From positions 1 to 23,044 of the forward strand of contig CAMLLA010000014.1 in assembly GCA_946480525.1 (NCBI GenBank): a DNA stretch of 23,044 nucleotides. The letters are read 5' to 3'. The notes beneath the pieces were generated by a model. It saw nothing but the letters and a program-made list of their open reading frames with translations, made no database searches and was not told the DNA's origin. Made by a program: the position numbers and the translations under genes. This stretch comes from an uncultured Asticcacaulis sp. Its GTDB lineage: Bacteria > Pseudomonadota > Alphaproteobacteria > Caulobacterales > Caulobacteraceae. How positions within the stretch are numbered: the stretch's first letter is position 1; each line of letters starts with the position of its first letter. Shown here one piece after another: positions 1-7,885 of the stretch.

Positions 1-827
1 TCAATCATGGCCATCTCCATGTGCTCCGCCATGCGCCCCATCATCTCCTTGGTCGCGCCCTCGTCCTTTTCTGGCATCTGATCGATCATCGCCTTGAGAA
101 AACCCGAGATGAACACCTTCAGGTCCTCGTCGCGCGGCTTCGTCACGAAGCGCAGGCGGGCAGTCTTGCCTTCCTCCCAACCGGTCAGCGTCATCGTCAT
201 GTTGGTCCGCAATACCGCGCCCGCCACTTCGACCGTTTCGGCCGGAAGCTCGACCAGCTTGTTCAACTCAAGCGGCCGGTTGAAATATCCGGAGGACTTC
301 TGGCCCTTGGCGATCAGTTCGGCGGCGCTCTGCGGCGTCATGTCCTTGACCACGAGCTGGAATATCTTCAACTCGGTGGCGTCCTCGCCTTTTCCCATGT
401 CGGCCAGGGCGTTGATCGTCGCCTTGATGGTCTCGATATTGTCGACGCTTACGGGACGCAGGTCCTTGTCCATCGTCACCTCGGCAACGCCGATGCCCTT
501 GATCATACCTTCGACCAGCTTCATCTGCATAGGCGTGAACTTGGGCTTGCCGTCGGGACCGGCCGACTGCATGTCGAACGAGGAGATGCGGTAAGTCGCC
601 TTGAAGCCGTCGCCCTTGCGCGTCACGGTCGCGTCGGCGCCCAGGGCGATGTGCTTGGTTTCCTTTTCGCCCATGCTCTCCTCGACATCGTCGGAGACCA
701 TGCTGGTGGTAAAGCTGAAATTGTCAGGAAAAACAGGTTTGATGACGTGTACATCCTGCGCCAGAGCCGGCACGGACAATAACGAAGCCACGCCGGCGGC
801 GCAGGCGAGAACGGATTTGAATGACAT
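1..827 (-). CDS. Exported hypothetical protein, 3' end cut by the window edge
   Basis: An open frame runs from ATG at 827 to the window edge with no stop, giving 275 visible residues. The N-terminus is a clear Sec signal peptide: a lysine at residue 4, a hydrophobic core, and an Ala-Leu-Ala/Gln cleavage site near residue 23. The mature part is Lys/Glu/Met-rich, with no cysteine and no catalytic motif I recognise. It alternates short beta-like stretches with charged helices and ends in a Met/Glu-rich segment. A G-run lies about 7-12 bases upstream of the ATG and can act as ribosome binding site. I cannot name the family; a periplasmic or outer-membrane-associated protein is inferred only from the signal peptide. 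Upstream on the same strand are a terminator hairpin and a broken RTX gene, so it is probably transcribed on its own. Confidence 0.75.
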   Translation of the reverse strand, partial: MSFKSVLACAAGVASLLSVPALAQDVHVIKPVFPDNFSFTTSMVSDDVEESMGEKETKHIALGADATVTRKGDGFKATYRISSFDMQSAGPDGKPKFTPMQMKLVEGMIKGIGVAEVTMDKDLRPVSVDNIETIKATINALADMGKGEDATELKIFQLVVKDMTPQSAAELIAKGQKSSGYFNRPLELNKLVELPAETVEVAGAVLRTNMTMTLTGWEEGKTARLRFVTKPRDEDLKVFISGFLKAMIDQMPEKDEGATKEMMGRMAEHMEMAMI

Positions 828-1156
828 GTAAGCCCCCCAAGGAAAATGTGAGGACAACTTACAGGCGCGCCGGCGTTACGGAAAGGCCTTTCATAAGAAA
901 AAGCCCTTGCGACGAACAAAGGGCCGCTCCCTTCCGGGAACGGCCCTTCCATTGTCGTGGACTGCACGCAGCCGGCTCAGCCGAGCCTGACCTCCGCAAC
1001 GGAGGCCGTGCCCGCATTCGTTGCCGCCCGCGGCATGTGACAATGAGACATCGGACCACCTTCCTTTCTAATGTTGAACCTGTACCGGATATGGGCGTCC
1101 CGTTCGCGGTTTCAAGGGAGGCCATCTTCGATTCCGACGGCCAACAAGGTTGCCCC
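828..1156. other. Gene-free stretch between the partial exported gene and the RTX remnant
   Basis: About 330 bases without a convincing gene. It holds the strong hairpin at 919-948, a short perfect palindrome GAAAGGCCTTTC at 881-892, and presumably the promoter of the minus-strand gene starting at 827. Open frames here on both strands are rich in Arg, Pro and Cys, overlap one another and lack ribosome binding sites, so I do not call them. Confidence 0.6.
919..948 (-). terminator. Rho-independent-type terminator after the RTX remnant
   Basis: The arms AAGGGCCG and CGGCCCTT pair perfectly over 8 bp. After one C/A mismatch, a T-A pair and three C-G pairs continue the stem around a TTCC loop. 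Read on the minus strand the stem is followed by TTTGTT. It lies about 210 bases past the end of the degenerate RTX gene and about 90 bases before the start codon at 827, so it separates the two transcripts. Confidence 0.6.
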
Positions 1157-1514
1157 TCAGGTAAAGACCAGATCGTCCCGCGTCACCGTCACGCCACCCG
1201 AAATCAGCGCCAGTTCGAATGCCGCGCCTGAACCTGCGCCATCGGCATCCCACCACAGCTTGCCGGCGACGGCGTCCCAGATGAACTGCGCTCCCGTGCC
1301 GTTGCCCGCCCCGCCTTAGATGCTGTCATTGCCCGCCAGGATCCAGTCATCGCCATCACCGCCGTCGACCAGACCACCGGTTCCGTAGCCGAACAGCCGA
1401 TCATCACCGTCGCCGCCTTTCAGTGTGTCATCGCCCTCGAAGCCATGGATGGTGTCGTTGCCACCCGCGCCGTCCAGGCTGTCGGGGCCGCTCGGTACCC
1501 GTAATAATAGCCAT
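1157..1514 (-). pseudogene. Broken short RTX (hemolysin-type calcium-binding) protein
   Basis: Starting at ATG 1514 behind a G-rich ribosome binding site, the frame reads MAIITGTE, a common start of short RTX proteins, then loses register. One base later the reading continues as GPDSLDGAGGNDTIHG followed by glycine/aspartate nonapeptides (GDDTLKGGDGDD, GGDGDDW). A TAA at 1316-1318 interrupts the array where NDSI-stop-GGAGN would be expected to read NDSIYGGAGN. Beyond it the same frame continues as a typical RTX C-terminus (FIWDAVAGKLWWDADGAGSG) and ends at TGA 1157-1159. The intact protein would have been about 118 residues with no Sec signal, consistent with type I secretion. Two independent lesions, a frameshift near 1490 and a Tyr-to-stop change, argue for a real pseudogene, although a sequencing error at the frameshift is possible. 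A larger intact RTX gene lies at 4758-6839. Confidence 0.75.
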
Positions 1515-1663
1515 CTCTGACCCCCCGGGAATGTGCAGGCTGAAAATCGCAGCGCCTGAAACCAGCATATGGTTAACACAGTAGCGTGACACCGCATTCC
1601 GCGCAATCTGAAGATGAGCGGACATTTATTCAACGCGATATGGCGAAATAAGACAAAAGCCTG

Positions 1664-1699
1664 GATCGGAATCGCGATTCCATTTTAATCGTTCCGATC
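1664..1699 (-). repeat. Palindromic repeat copy 1, likely terminator of the Sel1 gene
   Basis: The arms GATCGGAA and TTCCGATC flank a second pairing, CGATT with AATCG, with a 3-base bulge (TCG). Read on the minus strand it lies about 30 bases after the Sel1 stop codon and is followed by T-rich sequence (CTTTTGTCTTATTT). The arms closely match those of the dyad at 20340-20381, which is also placed just after a gene. It therefore looks like one of a family of palindromic intergenic elements reused as terminators. Confidence 0.6.
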
Positions 1700-1729
1700 T
1701 AACGTTCCTGCGGCGGAAAGGGATACAGT

Positions 1730-3010
1730 CTACGGACCGGGCAATAGCGGCGTCCACGCCGCGGCACGGCGTTCGGCCTCGGACACCTCGCCAAGCGACA
1801 TGCCCTTGCTCGTATTTTGCCGTGCGCCGCGCGTCAGCTGTACGAGGGTCGGCTCATAGGTATCCGCCAGCAACAGCCACTTGTACGCCTCAACCTTGTC
1901 CACCACCACACCCTGGCCGGCGTTAAGCATGAGGGCGTAGCCATATTGCGCCTTGCCTTCGCCCTGTTCCGCTGCCCGGCGCAACATGTCCGCGGCCGCG
2001 GCCGGATCGGCCGCCACACCATCACCGTCACGCAGCATCTGACCGTAGCGCGCCTGCGCAAAGCTAATGTTCTGCCGCGCCGACTTGGCCAGCCAGTCGA
2101 CGGCGGTTGCCTTGTCGGGCAAAACGCCAAGATCACTGAAATACATGAGCGCCAATATGCCCTGGGCAATAGGATGCCCCTGATTTGCCGCCTTGAGATA
2201 CCATTCCGAAGCGTCAAGCACGCTTCGCTTGACGCCCTGTCCCTGGAGATACATGTCGCCGACCAGGAATTGCGCCTGCCTGTGGCCGGCTTCCGCCAGA
2301 GGTCGCAAGGCTTTCAACGCTTCATCGTAACGTCCGGAACTCAGCGCCTCGCCTCCCACCGTTACCTTCTGGTCATCCGTGAGCGGCAGCGGTTTCCACG
2401 CCTTGACCAGGCCCCCGGCCTTCGTCCGTTGGGCCGGCGTCAGCTTCACCGCGGCTTCGTCACGCGACTTGGCATAAGAGGCACGATTCCAACCATCGCC
2501 TTCGGCTGTGACCGCCAGGTCCAGCCAGACGAAGGCCTGGACCGGATCCTTCGGCACACCCAGTCCCTTGGCGTACATTTCGCCCAGAAAGTGCTGCGCG
2601 CTTTCATCACCCTGGTCGGCGGCCTTCCGGAACCAGGTCGCGGCCAGCGCGTGATCCGCCGGCACCTCATCGCCAAACCGGTACATGACGCCCAGCCATA
2701 GTTGCGCGTTGGCATAGCCCTGATCTGCAGCCGCCTTCGACCAGGCGACCGCCAGCTTCGGGTCGGCCGGAACACCGCGCGTGCCGAGATAAATCTGCCC
2801 CATTTCGGCTTGGGCTGGCGCATTGCCGGCCTGGGCTGCGCTGTGGTGGCCGATCAGGTATTTCCACCCTACCTTTTTATCAACGCCCACAGGCGGGGCA
2901 AGACTCACCGGTGGGACCGGAATCTGGGCCATGGCCGATGAGACGGCCACAACGAAAGGCAAGGCCAGAACCAAGGCCCTGAATGACGATCGCAGGAATG
3001 ATGTATGCAT
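1730..3010 (-). CDS. Exported Sel1-repeat (TPR-like) protein
   Basis: 426 residues. A signal peptide (basic start, core at 11-25, Ala-Met-Ala/Gln at about 29) is followed by Sel1 repeats in two blocks. About three units lie at residues 65-170 and four at 245-386. Each shows the family pattern of A-Q-x-x-L-G-x-M-Y, a G-x-G-V-x-x-D turn, then A-x-x-W-x-x-K-A-A. A linker at 170-240 carries a partial unit. Sel1 domains are helical-repeat scaffolds for protein-protein contacts. An exported one usually supports envelope assembly or signalling, but no partner can be named here. The ATG at 3010 has a GGGGGC ribosome binding site, and the signal peptide fits that start. It diverges from the M23 peptidase gene across a 159-base shared promoter region. 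Confidence 0.9.
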   Translation of the reverse strand: MHTSFLRSSFRALVLALPFVVAVSSAMAQIPVPPVSLAPPVGVDKKVGWKYLIGHHSAAQAGNAPAQAEMGQIYLGTRGVPADPKLAVAWSKAAADQGYANAQLWLGVMYRFGDEVPADHALAATWFRKAADQGDESAQHFLGEMYAKGLGVPKDPVQAFVWLDLAVTAEGDGWNRASYAKSRDEAAVKLTPAQRTKAGGLVKAWKPLPLTDDQKVTVGGEALSSGRYDEALKALRPLAEAGHRQAQFLVGDMYLQGQGVKRSVLDASEWYLKAANQGHPIAQGILALMYFSDLGVLPDKATAVDWLAKSARQNISFAQARYGQMLRDGDGVAADPAAAADMLRRAAEQGEGKAQYGYALMLNAGQGVVVDKVEAYKWLLLADTYEPTLVQLTRGARQNTSKGMSLGEVSEAERRAAAWTPLLPGP

Positions 3011-3169
3011 ATTTGCCCCCGATGCACGACCGAAGCCGCCCAGCGAACAATTAACGGCAAAACTCCGTTATGAAAACCCGTTTCTCGTCGTGGGGAATCC
3101 CATGACCGAAAGTTAAGTAGCCGGCACGGCGCTCATCCCATAGTCTGCCCTTTCGTTCGGGAGACCACC

Positions 3170-4216
3170 ATGAAACAATTCGTCGCCGCTTTCCTGCTGG
3201 CCGGAAGCGCATGCGCCGCCAATGCCCAGATCACCGTCGCGCCGGCCTCGCCCTATATCGAAGCCACCGATTCCGGCGACAGCGCCAATTTCGACATCAT
3301 CGTCACCAATGCCAAGGCTTACCCACAGACCCTGAGCCAGATCGACATCGTCTATCTCGACGCCCAGGGGGCTACGGTCTGGGAGCGCCGCATCGACGGC
3401 AACGGCGTCGCACCGGCCATCGCCACCATCCCCGGACGCGAACTTGATGCCGGCGCTTCGAAACTGATCTTCAACCCCTTCCCCGTGCAGCCGCCGGGCC
3501 AGCACGCCGCGTCCGTCCGTATCCGGGTCACGCTGGAAGGCGAGACCGAAGCGGCCGAGGTATTGGAGACCACAGCGAAGCTGCAGCCCGCCCCGGCCCT
3601 TGCCTTACGCCTGCCCCTGTCGGGCAAGGTCTGGATATGGGACGGCCACGACCTGTTGTCGCATCATCGCCGCTGGGACTACACGCACCCCGCAATCCAC
3701 GGTTTCGGCTTTCGTGCCAACGCCATGCGCTATTCCTATGACCTGGTGCCCGTCGACGCGCAGGGCCGGATGGCGACGGGCGACGAGACGCGCAACGAAA
3801 ACTTCGTCGGCTTTGGCGCGCCCGTCATGGCCCCGGCTGACGGTACGGTGGTAGACGTCCAGAACGACTGTCCGGACGACCGCAAATTCGATCCGGCCGT
3901 ACTAAGCAAGAACCTCAACCTCGTCTTCGGAAACTATGTCGTCATCCGCCACGCCAACGGGCTGCACAGCATCCTCGGCCACGTCAAACAGGGCAGCGTC
4001 GCGGTCCACCCCGGCGACACTGTCAAACAGGGGCAGATCGTGGTCGCCATCGGTGCCTCCGGCAGTTCGCTGTTCCCGCACCTGCACTACCAGCTCCAGC
4101 AGGGGCCGGACATGAACAGCGAAGGTGTTCCCAGCCGCTTCGACGGCGTGCGCACGCTCAACCGGCCGAGCCAGTCCGGCACGATCGACAGCGGCGATGT
4201 GGTGGTTGCGCAGTAA
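3170..4216 (+). CDS. Exported M23-family (LytM-type) metallopeptidase
   Basis: 348 residues with a signal peptide ending at Ala-Asn-Ala/Gln near residue 19. Residues 21-140 form a beta-rich domain. The LytM fold follows at about 150-312: a His-rich stretch at 165-177 leading to MRYSYD with Asp191, HSILGH at 266-271, and the family HxH motif as H304-L-H306. M23 enzymes are zinc endopeptidases that cut peptidoglycan cross-bridges in the periplasm. The first zinc ligand is probably His177 (or a nearby His), unusually far from Asp191 compared with the common H-x3-D spacing. This matches a variant M23 subgroup with an RYxxD motif, so peptidoglycan cleavage is likely but not proven. The gene stands alone and diverges from the Sel1 gene. 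The terminator at 4227-4252 lies just downstream. Confidence 0.9.
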   Translation: MKQFVAAFLLAGSACAANAQITVAPASPYIEATDSGDSANFDIIVTNAKAYPQTLSQIDIVYLDAQGATVWERRIDGNGVAPAIATIPGRELDAGASKLIFNPFPVQPPGQHAASVRIRVTLEGETEAAEVLETTAKLQPAPALALRLPLSGKVWIWDGHDLLSHHRRWDYTHPAIHGFGFRANAMRYSYDLVPVDAQGRMATGDETRNENFVGFGAPVMAPADGTVVDVQNDCPDDRKFDPAVLSKNLNLVFGNYVVIRHANGLHSILGHVKQGSVAVHPGDTVKQGQIVVAIGASGSSLFPHLHYQLQQGPDMNSEGVPSRFDGVRTLNRPSQSGTIDSGDVVVAQ

Positions 4217-4226
4217 TCCCAAAAAA

Positions 4227-4252
4227 TGAGGCGCGGATCCATCCGCGCCTCA
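4227..4252 (-). terminator. Strong intrinsic terminator for the 85-residue membrane-protein gene
   Basis: A perfect 12-bp stem, TGAGGCGCGGAT with ATCCGCGCCTCA, encloses a 2-base minimal loop. On the minus strand it is followed by six T residues (the A run at 4221-4226). It sits between convergent genes, 40 bases after the minus-strand stop at 4293 and 10 bases after the M23 stop, so the stem may also slow transcription from the plus side. Confidence 0.85.
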
Positions 4253-4292
4253 CCCGGCATTGTCCGTGCCGGAATATCATTATGGTCGCCGT

Positions 4293-4550
4293 CTATTCCT
4301 TGACGGTATTGGCGGCGTCGCCGACAGCGTCGCCGGCGCGCTCGACGCCACTGCTGACGGCAGAGGTAACGTCATTGACCGGAGCGGCACGGTTCTGCGT
4401 CATAAAGATGAAAGCGCCGACCGCCAGCAAAGCGATCAGGAGAATGGCGACAATGGTCAGGGCGCTGCCACCGCTATTGTCGACAACGGGTTCGCGGACG
4501 ACTTCGCGCTCCACGACAGGGGGATTGTTCTGGATATGAACGTCAGCCAT
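4293..4550 (-). CDS. Small single-pass membrane protein, 85 residues
   Basis: I chose the ATG at 4550 because a near-perfect AGAGGAG ribosome binding site lies just upstream. Longer in-frame readings to 4676 lack one. The first 27 residues are soluble, with prolines and a V-V-E-R-E-V-V-R-E-P-V-V stretch. One transmembrane helix spans about 31-50. The tail (51-85) is an Ala/Val/Asp-rich amphipathic segment ending in NTVKE, similar in feel to the tails of small stress or envelope proteins with repeated VxxAGDAVGDAA. No enzymatic motif is present and I do not recognise the family. A TATAGT at 4584-4589 (minus strand) could be its -10 element. It ends in the strong terminator at 4227-4252, so it is monocistronic. 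Confidence 0.8.
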   Translation of the reverse strand: MADVHIQNNPPVVEREVVREPVVDNSGGSALTIVAILLIALLAVGAFIFMTQNRAAPVNDVTSAVSSGVERAGDAVGDAANTVKE

Positions 4551-4757
4551 GACAAAACTCCTCTGGAAAGCTGAACGGCGCAGACTATAGGTCGGGCGGC
4601 GCAAAGAGGCGCTCTGGAAAGGACGGAAGTTCGTAGGAACGCGGTTAAGCAACCCCCTGGCGGTCTGTTCAGACACGGAGCCGGAAAACTTGCCGGATAT
4701 TGACGCACCGGGATAACCGGCCGGACCTGACCGCGCGAATGTCGCCCAGAGTGACCG

Positions 4758-6839
4758 TCAGCCCAGGATGAACTGGTCGCTGTCGATATCGGATGCGCCT
4801 TTCAGCAGGATGGTGTCGGCGCCATAGCGCAGCAGAAGGCCTTCGGCGACATCGACAACGCTGACCTGGGACAGCTTCAGTTTTGTGGCGCTGAGATCGA
4901 TGAAGTCATCGGCGGCGAACCCCACGATGACGTCGTGACCGTCGCCCGTGCCGAAAACAAAGCGGTCCGCGCTCGCGCCGCCAGCCATCAGGTCATTGCC
5001 GCGCCCGCCGACCAGTACGTCCCTGCCGCCGTCGCCCATCAGGTTGTCGTCGCCGTTTTCGCCGTACAGGCTGTCATTGTCCTGGCGGCCGTAAAGGACG
5101 TCATTGCCATCACCGCCATGGAGGCGATCGTTCCCGGCCAGGCCATAAAGCCTGTCGTGGCCACCGCCGCCAGCCAGCACGTCCGCGCCGTTCCCGGCGG
5201 TCAGGATATTGTCCAGCCCATTGCCCGTGCCTTTGAAAGCGGCGCTGCCCTTGTAGGTCAGCTCCTTCATGCCGGCGCCCAGGGTATATTCGGTCCGGCC
5301 GGTCTCGATGCTCGTGCCGGCAATCCGCTCATAACCGTCAACAGCGGCAGTAAGAATGTCGTCCCTGGTCAGTCCGGTGAAGTTCTTGACTGTGATCGTG
5401 TCGCCACCGGCAAAGGTGATGACGGTATCCTTGCCGACAACCCTTATGTCCATGTCGGCGAACGACACCTTCATCCGGCTCAGGTCGATCGTGTCGCGAT
5501 TGCCGGCGGTACGGCTGAAGTCGGCGATGATGTCGCGGCCAAACCCCTTGCCTTCGAAGACAAAGGCGTCGTTGCCGGCGCCGCCGTGCAGCACGTCATT
5601 GCCCTTGCCGCCGGACAGCTGGTCGTGACCGCCGCCGCCGCTCAAGGTATCGTTGCCGGCGCCTCCGGTCAGGACATCGTTGCCCGGGCCGCCGGTGAAG
5701 GGCGAGGTCAGTGCGCCGATCACCTTCGACGTCGCCGACAGAACAATGTCGGCAATGCCTTGATCCGTTGCAACATTGACGATGTTCAGAACCGCGCCCT
5801 TGTCTTTCAGGTCGAACAGCAGCGCCTCGCCGGTAGAGTCGGTGAACTCGGAATCCCGGATCGTCGCGCGTGCACCGGCAGCCAGCCAGACATTGACCGG
5901 CACGGTCGACATGCCACCGTGATAAACCGGATCCTTGCCCGTGACGTTTTCCAGAACCGTGTCGTCGGCCCAAAGACGAAAGTTGCGCGTATTGCCTTCA
6001 GCCACCGCGTTGATCAGGGTGGTCGATGACGATTTGAGGTCGTAACCCGCATCGGTCGCGTTATAGGCCAGGGTGTTGATGAAGGCGATGTCGTAAACGC
6101 CCGCCTCGGTGGCGAAGCCGTCGCCGTTCCAGTAGGCATTGACCGTATCGGTGATATTGCCCATCTTCGTGTCCCTGACGACGACGGCATGAACCGTGCC
6201 TTCCAACTGGACACCGGTGGCAAAATTGGCCCCATCGATATTGCGTCCGTCGCCGCTGACATCCTCGATCAGGACATTGTTCGTATTGTAGCGCAGCGAC
6301 ACAACGTTCTTGGCGAAGCCCTCGACATCGACATCGCGGATGACCAGGCCCGACACCGTCGCACTGGACGCTTCGCCGGCCGCCAGATTGTAGACGAAAC
6401 GGTTGATATTGTCCGCCGTCATGTGTTCCAGCGAGATGTTGCGGAGCGCGCCCCCCAACCGAAAGGCGGTGTGCACGTCTTCGAACGCCATGTTGGCGAA
6501 TTTCAGATTGCTGGCGCCATCCAGCAGGCGAAAGACTTCGAGACCCCGCGCCGCTTTCGGGAAATAGGTTTCGGCACGGCTGCTGACGAAGGTCGCATCC
6601 ATGTCGGCCCCCGATGACGACACGCCCTTGATGGTGATGGCGCCCGCTGCAGTGCCGCCATGGGTCAGGCTGATGGCCTTGGAGATCGTATAGTCGCCCT
6701 TGTCGGCCAGGATCAGGATGCGGTCGCCGGCTTTTGCCTTGTCCAGCAAGGTATCGAGTTGGCCCAGCGTGGAGGCGTTCCTGATGCCGGCGCCGGTCTT
6801 GGTTCCACTGCCGGTCGGAGAGATGTAGTAATCGGTCAC
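4758..6839 (-). CDS. Secreted beta-helix protein with two RTX calcium-binding arrays
   Basis: 693 residues from a GTG start at 6839. There is no Sec signal. Residues 1-375 have the composition of a right-handed parallel beta-helix: an opening YYISPTGSG, then repeated short beta strands with N/D-rich turns. Residues 236-288 carry YWNGDGF, DAGYDLKSSS and EGNTRNFRLW, motifs I associate with polysaccharide-active or surface beta-helix proteins. Two RTX arrays follow, at about 382-430 and 547-628, built from GGxGxDxLx nonapeptides that bind calcium. Each is followed by a beta-rich segment containing FxxGDG/DxIxDF-like sequence, and the C-terminus ends in DQFILG. This architecture is known from AlgE-type epimerases and other type I secretion substrates. 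No epimerase active-site motif was recognised, so a polysaccharide substrate is only a suggestion. No secretion genes are in the window. Confidence 0.88.
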   Translation of the reverse strand: MTDYYISPTGSGTKTGAGIRNASTLGQLDTLLDKAKAGDRILILADKGDYTISKAISLTHGGTAAGAITIKGVSSSGADMDATFVSSRAETYFPKAARGLEVFRLLDGASNLKFANMAFEDVHTAFRLGGALRNISLEHMTADNINRFVYNLAAGEASSATVSGLVIRDVDVEGFAKNVVSLRYNTNNVLIEDVSGDGRNIDGANFATGVQLEGTVHAVVVRDTKMGNITDTVNAYWNGDGFATEAGVYDIAFINTLAYNATDAGYDLKSSSTTLINAVAEGNTRNFRLWADDTVLENVTGKDPVYHGGMSTVPVNVWLAAGARATIRDSEFTDSTGEALLFDLKDKGAVLNIVNVATDQGIADIVLSATSKVIGALTSPFTGGPGNDVLTGGAGNDTLSGGGGHDQLSGGKGNDVLHGGAGNDAFVFEGKGFGRDIIADFSRTAGNRDTIDLSRMKVSFADMDIRVVGKDTVITFAGGDTITVKNFTGLTRDDILTAAVDGYERIAGTSIETGRTEYTLGAGMKELTYKGSAAFKGTGNGLDNILTAGNGADVLAGGGGHDRLYGLAGNDRLHGGDGNDVLYGRQDNDSLYGENGDDNLMGDGGRDVLVGGRGNDLMAGGASADRFVFGTGDGHDVIVGFAADDFIDLSATKLKLSQVSVVDVAEGLLLRYGADTILLKGASDIDSDQFILG

Positions 6840-6859
6840 GCCACTATACCCCGTTTGAT

Positions 6860-6887
6860 TTTATAAAGAAATGTGACGCCCGCTCAA
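6860..6887 (-). promoter_or_regulatory. Candidate sigma-70-type promoter of the beta-helix/RTX gene
   Basis: On the minus strand TTGAGC (plus 6882-6887) and TATAAA (plus 6860-6865) are separated by 16 bases, close to the -35 and -10 consensus. The predicted start lies some 15 bases before the GTG at 6839. The surrounding 6840-7135 gap is about 296 bases, distinctly AT-richer than its neighbours, and contains no gene I can support. Confidence 0.4.
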
Positions 6888-7115
6888 GGAATGACAAAGC
6901 TTAAGCATCGATCCGTTATCGACGCAGGATAGAAACGCAACAATGGCTCAACCGGAATGTCTGAAGCAGGTCAGCAACACATATCGACTGACGCATATTA
7001 ACCGTGATCTACTCAACAGAATGAGCCACCACTTATGGAAAACTTATAAAGAAATCACCCCTGTTTGCCGGATTCGCAATTATTCGCCAAACAATGTGGT
7101 AAATGCGTGACCCTT

Positions 7116-7130
7116 TCGCCAAAATGGCGA
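7116..7130 (-). terminator. Weak hairpin after the LytTR regulator gene
   Basis: TCGCCA and TGGCGA pair around an AAA loop just past the stop codon at 7136. No long T run follows on the minus strand, so its efficiency is doubtful. Confidence 0.3.
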
Positions 7131-7135
7131 GCCCG

Positions 7136-7885
7136 TCACATCGGCCGGAAACGTTCCTGGAAGCCGGCGCTCACCGGCACGGTTTCGGCGCTGCCATGCA
7201 GGTGCACCCTCAGCCGCCCGTCCTCGTCGCGGCGGATGGCGCGGATGGCCGAGACGCGCACAATGGCGCTCCTGTGGACTTGCCAGAACACCTCGGGGTC
7301 GAGCTGGCCGATCAGGTCCTTCAGCGGCGTGCGGATGTGGGCGGACCCGTGCGCCGTCAGCACGCAGGTGTATTTATCCTCGGACCGGAAGGCCAGGACG
7401 TCATCGACCGCGATCATGCGGATGGTGTCGCCCACGCCGGCCGATATCCAGCTCATCCGCCGCGTCGGCGGCGCCAGGCCTGCTTTCAATGCGTTCAGGA
7501 GCGCCGTCGTGTCCACACGCTCATGGGCTTCGATGCGCCGGCGGATACGGGCGATGGTGGTCATAAGCCGGTCGCGCCGGACCGGCTTGAGCAGATAGTC
7601 CACCGCTCCGTCCTCGAAGGCCTTGAGCGCGAACTCGTCATAGGCGGTGGTGAAGACAACATGCGCATCGGCTGCTGCCCGTGCGACCTCAAGACCGCTG
7701 ACCCCCGGCATGCGGATATCGAGAAAGGCGACGTCGGGCCGCACCGCTTGCATGGCTTCGACCGCCGAAAGGCCATCGGCGCATTCGGCGGCAATGACAA
7801 GCTCAGGCCACAGCTCTGCCAGCAGGGTTTTCAGTTCGTGGCGCTGGGCGGCCTCGTCCTCGGCGATCAGGGCGGTGACGGTCAT
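7136..7885 (-). CDS. LytTR-family response regulator
   Basis: 249 residues. The receiver domain (1-120) has acidic residues E9-D10-E11, the phospho-accepting Asp56 in FLDIRMPG, the T79-T80 switch region and Lys100 in LLKP. Residues about 145-247 form a LytTR DNA-binding domain with typical features: I-x-V-D-D-V-L-A-F, DKYTCVLT, the F-W-Q-V-H-R-S sequence, and RVSAIRAIRRDEDGR. Such regulators bind paired direct repeats upstream of their targets. The start overlaps the kinase stop by 4 bases (ATGA), so kinase and regulator are translationally coupled and almost certainly a cognate pair. Targets are unknown. The divergent sulfur operon at 9241 is the nearest candidate by position only. Confidence 0.95.
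   Translation of the reverse strand: MTVTALIAEDEAAQRHELKTLLAELWPELVIAAECADGLSAVEAMQAVRPDVAFLDIRMPGVSGLEVARAAADAHVVFTTAYDEFALKAFEDGAVDYLLKPVRRDRLMTTIARIRRRIEAHERVDTTALLNALKAGLAPPTRRMSWISAGVGDTIRMIAVDDVLAFRSEDKYTCVLTAHGSAHIRTPLKDLIGQLDPEVFWQVHRSAIVRVSAIRAIRRDEDGRLRVHLHGSAETVPVSAGFQERFRPM

Noticed and set aside
821..1231. Plus-strand open frame across the gap between the partial exported gene and the RTX remnant
   Set aside because: It overlaps a terminator hairpin and the RTX remnant, has an Arg/Cys/Pro-rich composition and lacks a ribosome binding site.
4935..6029. Plus-strand open frame of 364 codons opposite the RTX gene
   Set aside because: Its Ala/Val-rich repeats mirror the RTX nonapeptides on the other strand; no independent evidence of coding.
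7062..7093. Inverted repeat TGTTTG / CAAACA with an internal ATTCGC direct repeat
   Set aside because: The arms are short and the loop long; in an AT-richer gap this can arise by chance, and no gene start is close on the matching strand.
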